DNA of 11,061 nucleotides, from the NCBI GenBank assembly GCA_964558295.1, contig CAZLDQ010000191.1:1-11061 (forward strand). The letters are read 5' to 3'. Numbering within the stretch: the first letter of the stretch is position 1; every line of letters begins with the position of its first letter. Positions 7,280 to 11,061 of this stretch are shown here, one piece after another. The DNA comes from JBDKTH01 sp964558295 (lineage in GTDB: Bacteria; Planctomycetota; Planctomycetia; Pirellulales; Thermoguttaceae). The notes beneath the pieces were generated by a model, which saw only the letters and a list, made by a program, of their open reading frames with translations, was not told the origin of the DNA and made no database searches. The position numbers were made by a program, and so were the translations under genes.

Positions 7280-8146
7280 CTACTCACCAGCCGGATTCGA
7301 AACAAAGCCGCCAGCCGCTTCAAAAAGCAGGAGAGCTTGGCGGACGGCCCCCACATCGTGAACGCGCAGGACTTGAACCCGATGCAAGGCCAGCGCGAGC
7401 GCTACGCCGATTGTCCCAGCAAGTCGGTCGGCCTCGGGATCTCCTAATACCTTACGGATGAATCCTTTGCGCGAATGCCCCACCAGTACCGGGCAGCCTA
7501 AGGCCTGCAGCCGTGCCGAGGCTGCGAGGAGCTGCAGGTTGTGCTCGACCGTCTTTCCAAAACCGATTCCCGGGTCCAGGGCGATCCGATCGGCGCAAAT
7601 ACCGGCCGCCACCAGCACGTCGCGGCGGTCTCTGAGGTACGCCATCACCTCCTCGACCACGTCGTGGTAAGTCGGGTGATCTTGCATCGTTTGCGGATCC
7701 CCCTGCATGTGCATTACGCAAACCCCGGCCCCACTGCGGCGGGCTACGTCAAGCATTGCCGGATCGCCCGTCAATCCGGTCACATCGTTAATGATTTCGG
7801 CCCCGGCGTCGAGGGCTTGCTGGGCGACGGTCGCCTTGAACGTGTCGATCGAGATGGGAAGGGATGTCTTCTCACATAGCGCAACGACGACCGGCAACAC
7901 GCGGCGGAGTTCTTCATCAGCCGAAAGGGGTGTAGCGCCGGGGCGGGTACTCTCCCCCCCAATGTCAAGCAGATCGGCGCCCTCAGCCGCCAATTGCAGG
8001 CCATGTGCGATGGCTGCCTCGGGGGCAAAAAACCGTCCCCCATCTGAGAAGCTGTCGGGCGTCACATTCACAATGCCCATCAACAGCGGCCGGCGACTAA
8101 ACGGGAGTGTCCGAGTTCGAAGTCTCCAGTATTGGGCAGGGGGCAT
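7280..8146 (-). CDS. folP: Dihydropteroate synthase
   Basis: FolP joins 6-hydroxymethyl-dihydropterin pyrophosphate to p-aminobenzoate, giving dihydropteroate in folate synthesis, and is the sulfonamide target. The 288-residue protein has the full TIM-barrel motif set: MGIVNVTPDSFSDGG (23-37), LLDIGGESTRPGA (59-71), SIDT (99-102), EIINDVTG (117-124), VMHMQGD (144-150), DPGIGFGK (191-198), GHSRKGFI (223-230) and the closing LRVHDV (260-265). The ATG at 8146 has no clear Shine-Dalgarno sequence, and about 20 residues precede the first motif, as is common. It follows lptE by 50 bp on the same strand and is probably the last gene of the recO-bamD-lptE-folP operon. Confidence 0.97.
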   Translation of the reverse strand: MPPAQYWRLRTRTLPFSRRPLLMGIVNVTPDSFSDGGRFFAPEAAIAHGLQLAAEGADLLDIGGESTRPGATPLSADEELRRVLPVVVALCEKTSLPISIDTFKATVAQQALDAGAEIINDVTGLTGDPAMLDVARRSGAGVCVMHMQGDPQTMQDHPTYHDVVEEVMAYLRDRRDVLVAAGICADRIALDPGIGFGKTVEHNLQLLAASARLQALGCPVLVGHSRKGFIRKVLGDPEADRLAGTIGVALALALHRVQVLRVHDVGAVRQALLLFEAAGGFVSNPAGE

Positions 8147-8196
8147 GGAAGGTCGCGGTCTCTCGGAAATGGTCCAAAAACAGTATCCTACCGCGT

Positions 8197-8895
8197 TTAC
8201 CAGGGAATTTCCATCAGGCTGACGATCTGTTCGGCCGCCTCGTCGATCGCCTGTTGGGAGGAGGAGGCCACGGACTGGCCAAACTCAGGAATCAGTTCCG
8301 TCCGCCCAGTAACGCCGATCACTTCCGGACTTAAGGGAACCGGCGGGCATTCGCGGAGCAATTGGCCGCGCCGGTCAACCCAACGCACCCGGACAACCAG
8401 CGTATACTCGAGCTTTCGCGGCTCATCGTAGTGGTTTTCAATCAGCACACGCTTTGTATCGCTGACGATCTCGCCGCTCAGTTCACTGTCGGCATTCGGC
8501 GTGTTGACTACCTTGTAAGGAGTCTTTTCCTCGATCTTTTTAACCACCGCCTCGGTGAGCCGTTCGCCTAAGAAACGGCGGAAACTGGCTGACTGGAACA
8601 TCGGCACATAGACGGTTTCAATGTGCGACGGATAGAGGGACCAGTTGCCCACCTGATAGCCGGCACAGCCGAGCAGGAGAAACACGCCCAAGCTGAGGGG
8701 TAGAAGGCCGAAACGAGTCCACAGTGGACGTGTGAAGGCGAGGCAAACGGTCGGGAGTCGGAGTTCAGGGTTCAGGGGTTCTGCGTTGAACGTAGGCGAC
8801 TGTTGAACGGTGCCCTGTGAATCCCGCCCTCCGAACTCTGAATTCTGCCCCCTGCCTCCTGAACTCCGAAGCCTTCTGTCTTCCGCCTTCTGCAT
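8197..8895 (-). CDS. lptE: LptE-like outer-membrane lipoprotein with repeat-derived N-terminal extension
   Basis: LptE is the lipoprotein plug of the LptD pore that places LPS in the outer membrane. The conserved part begins at a lipobox, FLLLGCAGYQVG (lipidated Cys at residue 77). It continues with SLYPSHIETVYVPMFQSASF, RRFLGERLTEAVVKKIE, ELSGEIVSDTKRVL and LEYTLVVRVRW, as in the LptB-family (DUF/LptE) fold of about 155 mature residues. I chose ATG 8895 because it follows TAAGGAGCCGGAT. There AGGAG sits 6 bases away and overlaps the TAA stop of the preceding gene. No other ATG, GTG or TTG lies in frame before the signal peptide, and the upstream ATG at 8928 lacks this site. Residues 2-48 are encoded by a degenerate heptamer array and look like no protein domain (QKAEDRRLRSSGG). 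They precede a basic stretch and a hydrophobic core (62-76). The extended n-region is unusual for a lipoprotein signal. Confidence 0.82.
   Translation of the reverse strand: MQKAEDRRLRSSGGRGQNSEFGGRDSQGTVQQSPTFNAEPLNPELRLPTVCLAFTRPLWTRFGLLPLSLGVFLLLGCAGYQVGNWSLYPSHIETVYVPMFQSASFRRFLGERLTEAVVKKIEEKTPYKVVNTPNADSELSGEIVSDTKRVLIENHYDEPRKLEYTLVVRVRWVDRRGQLLRECPPVPLSPEVIGVTGRTELIPEFGQSVASSSQQAIDEAAEQIVSLMEIPW
8754..8893. repeat. 140-bp degenerate heptamer array inside the lptE 5' coding region
   Basis: About twenty 7-bp units fit end to end. The clearest are nine consecutive units at 8831-8893, among them CCGAACT (8831-8837), CTGCCTC (8852-8858), CTGAACT (8859-8865) and CTTCTGC (8887-8893). Towards 8761 the units become GAGTTCA and GGGTTCA. 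The array starts at the third base of the lptE start codon and ends before the basic part of the signal peptide, so it is read as protein. It has no terminal inverted repeats or coding content of its own. Confidence 0.8.
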
Positions 8896-8908
8896 ATCCG
8901 GCTCCTTA
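8896..8908 (-). promoter_or_regulatory. Shine-Dalgarno of lptE overlapping the stop of the upstream gene
   Basis: On the minus strand the sequence reads TAAGGAGCCGGAT directly before ATG. TAA ends the BamD-like gene and AGGAG within it is a near-perfect ribosome site, 6 bases from the ATG at 8895. This fixes the lptE start and indicates translational coupling of the two lipoprotein genes. Confidence 0.8.
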
Positions 8909-10189
8909 GTCCTTGACCGAGAAGACATCGGTCAGCCACTTGAAGCGGTTGGGAGGCACATCGGGAAGCCCGGCGATCTCCTGGATTCGCTTCTCGGCCT
9001 TCTGAGCCACGGCCGAGCGGGGATACTCGTCGAGAATTCCCTGGTAATAGTAGCGGGCAGCACGATAATACTGGCGTTTATCGTAGTACTGCCCAATCGC
9101 CCACTCGCGCGCTGCCAACTCCTCGGTGACCCGGTTGCGCGTGTCAAGGACGTACTTACGCTCGGCCCCCAGTTCGCGGCCAAACTGGGTGAGAGCCTGA
9201 TCGGCGATCTTCTGGGCGTCTTTCAGAGGCGTACCTTCATAAAGGGGCCCCTGATATGTTTGGAGCTTACTCTTCATTCCCAAGACATGGGCATTGATCT
9301 GATGCTCACTTTTGGGATAGTCAGTGCGGATCAAGTCGTAGTGGAAGGCCGCTTCTTCGAAACGGCCGTGGACGAAGTAGGCGTTGGCCGCGGCCATAAC
9401 ACTGTCGTCGGCCAGCGGGCCGGTGGGATCGTAAAGTCGTACGGTTTCGAAGGCCTTAATGCCATAGCCGAAGGTGTCAAACCAGGGCTGTTCTTTGTCG
9501 GTCAGATTCACCGGAAATTTCCAGAAAGATCTACGCTCACTGAGTTCCTCCCAATAGCGGCCGATCGCAAACAGTCGGGCAACGCTCGTATCGAGGTGGC
9601 GTGTATACTCATACTTCTTCAAGAGCGTGCCGTAAGCATCGTTGGCCTTGGGATACCGGTCGGCGAAGAAGTAGCTTTCCCCAAGCATAAAGAGGGCGTC
9701 CTCTTCCAAAGTCGAGTCAGGCCAGCGATCGGCAGCCGCCTTGAACTTCCCGGCGGCTTCGTCGTATTTCTTCTGCTTGTAGAGTTCCTGTCCTTCTTCA
9801 TAGAGCGCGCGAGCGACCCCTTCGTTGGGCCCCTTGCCGACCAGCTTCTTCATCTTCTTGTAGACGTTTTCCGGCGACAGATCTTCAAGGCTGAAGCCAT
9901 CGTCGCTCTTTTCGACTTCGTCGACGACGTACCCCTTGCCCGAAGGCGGCACGGGCCCAATCAAGGGTTCTTCGGCCGAGGCTTGTTTGACCGCCGCCCC
10001 CCTATCCGACTCGGCCGCGGCCTGCTGCTGACCGGTCAGCTTCTGAAACAGCCAGCCTTCTTCCGACGTCTCATCGGTATAGCCCCGCGCGCGAACATGT
10101 TCCGGGATTGGGGGGACGCCATGGCAGCCCAAGGTGACCCCCAACAGCGCAGCAATCGTGATGGCAATTCTCAGTCCGTTGACAGGCAT
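8906..10189 (-). CDS. BamD-like TPR lipoprotein (outer-membrane assembly)
   Basis: This is a secreted lipoprotein of about 427 residues. The N-terminus has a short basic region, a hydrophobic stretch (IAITIAALLGVTL) and the lipobox TLGC with Cys near residue 22. A low-complexity linker rich in Gln, Glu and Ala follows to about residue 120. Tetratricopeptide-like helical pairs come next. The best is GVARALYEEGQELYKQKKYD then EAAGKFKAAADRWPDS, with another at ALFMLGESYFFADRYPKAND. Further ones occur at EEAAFHYDLIRTDYPKSE and at RAARYYYQGILDEYPRSAVA. The lipobox plus TPR layout resembles BamD, which helps the BAM complex insert beta-barrel proteins, but the protein is much longer than the roughly 245 residues of E. 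coli BamD. ATG 10189 is preferred because AAGGA lies 8 bases upstream. ATG 10198 would have AAGG touching it. It lies between recO and lptE and is coupled to lptE. BamD identity is inferred, and a general TPR lipoprotein is the alternative. Confidence 0.82.
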   Translation of the reverse strand: MPVNGLRIAITIAALLGVTLGCHGVPPIPEHVRARGYTDETSEEGWLFQKLTGQQQAAAESDRGAAVKQASAEEPLIGPVPPSGKGYVVDEVEKSDDGFSLEDLSPENVYKKMKKLVGKGPNEGVARALYEEGQELYKQKKYDEAAGKFKAAADRWPDSTLEEDALFMLGESYFFADRYPKANDAYGTLLKKYEYTRHLDTSVARLFAIGRYWEELSERRSFWKFPVNLTDKEQPWFDTFGYGIKAFETVRLYDPTGPLADDSVMAAANAYFVHGRFEEAAFHYDLIRTDYPKSEHQINAHVLGMKSKLQTYQGPLYEGTPLKDAQKIADQALTQFGRELGAERKYVLDTRNRVTEELAAREWAIGQYYDKRQYYRAARYYYQGILDEYPRSAVAQKAEKRIQEIAGLPDVPPNRFKWLTDVFSVKD

Positions 10190-10238
10190 CCGGGACATCC
10201 TTGTTCCGGTTGACCGGCGTTGCCAAGCGGCGGCAATC

Positions 10239-10994
10239 TCAACTTGACAACTGGCCCAGGTATTCGTGCATACGGGGCTTGCGCCCCAGGAGATTCCAAA
10301 GGTAATGATTCAGAAGACCACGCAATTCTCCATAACTGCGACCGCTAATCTCCATCCGACGCCACGCCTGACTGGCCGGATCGGCCAGTTGGGCCATCGT
10401 CCGCATAACCCCGGCGTTAACCGTGGCAACTTGCCGTTTCCCTTGCCGGCATTTGTTGCACAAAACGCCGCCATCAAGGAGCCCGAAGGCCACTCGACCA
10501 GTCAGCGCAACCTGACTCCCACAATCCACACAGACGTCGAGCGATGGGAGGTGTCCCAGCACGCGCAACGCTCCAAGCTCGAATCGTAGGACCCGTGAGG
10601 CCACTGGTTCGCCGTGCATCAGGGCGGCCAAGGTCTCGTCCGCCAGATCAAACAGCTCCGGATGAGGATCGTAATCGTCGGTCAGGTCGTTCAACAGCTC
10701 TGCGACATAGTAGCCGGCATAGAGACTGGACAAGCTATGTCCGGCTGGACGAAACCGTCGCAGAAGCTTGGCCTCGGTTACCAAGTCGAGGGCTTCAGAC
10801 GATTTGCGGAGGAAGACTATTCGACAAAGGGTCAATAGGTCAAGAGCAGACTCGAACGGGTTCTTAAGCCGCCTCGCTCCCTTCGCCAAAGCCCGCACCT
10901 TACCAAACTCTCGCGTGAACAGGGTCACCACGAGACTCGTTTCGCTAAAATCGACCGCAAAAAGGACCAGGGCATCTGCTTTTTCTGAAGGCAT
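10239..10994 (-). CDS. recO: DNA repair protein RecO
   Basis: RecO works with RecR and RecF to load RecA on single-stranded DNA during gap repair. The 251-residue length is normal. The N-terminus (SEKADALVLFAVDFSETS, then LVVTLFTREFGKVRALAKGA) is the typical OB-fold start of RecO. A zinc-binding site of two CxxC pairs is present: C155 and C158 in CVDCG, C179 and C182 in CNKC. The C-terminus is helical and ends normally (HYLWNLLGRKPRMHEYLG). The ATG at 10994 starts right at the expected family N-terminus. Its upstream region is only 12 bases long before the poly-G artefact, so ribosome site and promoter are not visible. The stop lies 49 bp from the BamD-like ATG at 10189. This is probably the first visible gene of the operon. 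Confidence 0.95.
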   Translation of the reverse strand: MPSEKADALVLFAVDFSETSLVVTLFTREFGKVRALAKGARRLKNPFESALDLLTLCRIVFLRKSSEALDLVTEAKLLRRFRPAGHSLSSLYAGYYVAELLNDLTDDYDPHPELFDLADETLAALMHGEPVASRVLRFELGALRVLGHLPSLDVCVDCGSQVALTGRVAFGLLDGGVLCNKCRQGKRQVATVNAGVMRTMAQLADPASQAWRRMEISGRSYGELRGLLNHYLWNLLGRKPRMHEYLGQLSS

Positions 10995-11006
10995 AGGAAG
11001 AATTTT

Positions 11007-11061
<55 letters not shown>

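Noticed and set aside
8754..8893. CRISPR array or insertion sequence
   Set aside because: Units are 7 bp with no spacers. There are no terminal inverted repeats and no transposase.
8810..10213. Long open frame on the plus strand (about 467 codons) opposite the BamD-like gene
   Set aside because: It is antisense to a gene with a clear lipobox, TPRs and ribosome site. Its translation has no recognisable domain, and its start falls in the heptamer array. GC-rich codon use leaves such mirror frames open.
10220..10236. Hairpin TTGCC/GGCAA between recO and the BamD-like gene as a terminator
   Set aside because: It is only 5 bp, has no T-run, and lies in a short gap of an evident operon.

Overview
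The window looks like the end of a contig from a Gram-negative bacterium, most likely a planctomycete (inference). It encodes outer-membrane lipoproteins of the BamD and LptE type, a flagellar switch protein and polyhydroxybutyrate-type genes. Its gene borders carry degenerate 7-bp repeats whose translation (QKAEDRR-, NSEF-like peptides) resembles what I remember from planctomycete genomes. Coding density is high. All genes but the first lie on the minus strand.

Layout. Positions 1-154 hold heptamer repeats that lead directly into a plus-strand polytopic GT-C-type glycosyltransferase (155-2110). A 181-bp convergent gap with two unproven hairpins follows. Then, on the minus strand, come a biosynthetic thiolase (2292-3470) and upstream of it a PhaR-like polyhydroxyalkanoate regulator (3518-4148). 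A 19-bp tandem duplication breaks the reading frame of the regulator. A 330-bp gap (4149-4478) holds a good promoter for this pair and several inverted or direct repeats. Next are a lone fliM (4479-5507) and proA (5667-6944). A 335-bp gap (6945-7279) holds a TTGACG-17-GATACT promoter for proA. The right third is a tight minus-strand cluster read in the order recO, BamD-like TPR lipoprotein, LptE-like lipoprotein, folP (10994 down to 7280).

How the genes work together. The thiolase and the PhaR-like protein suggest storage-polymer (PHB) metabolism. The two lipoproteins suggest outer-membrane protein assembly and LPS transport, sharing an operon with DNA repair (recO) and folate synthesis (folP). 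ProA (proline synthesis) and FliM (flagellar motor) are single genes of otherwise absent pathways.

The window is mostly ordinary housekeeping DNA, and I see no defence system, mobile element, CRISPR array or RNA gene. The observations most worth a second look are the 19-bp frame-breaking duplication in phaR and a 140-bp degenerate heptamer array. The array sits exactly between the start codon and signal peptide of lptE, so it must be translated. Related arrays lie at other gene borders. The last 55 bases are nearly pure G and are almost certainly a sequencing artefact.
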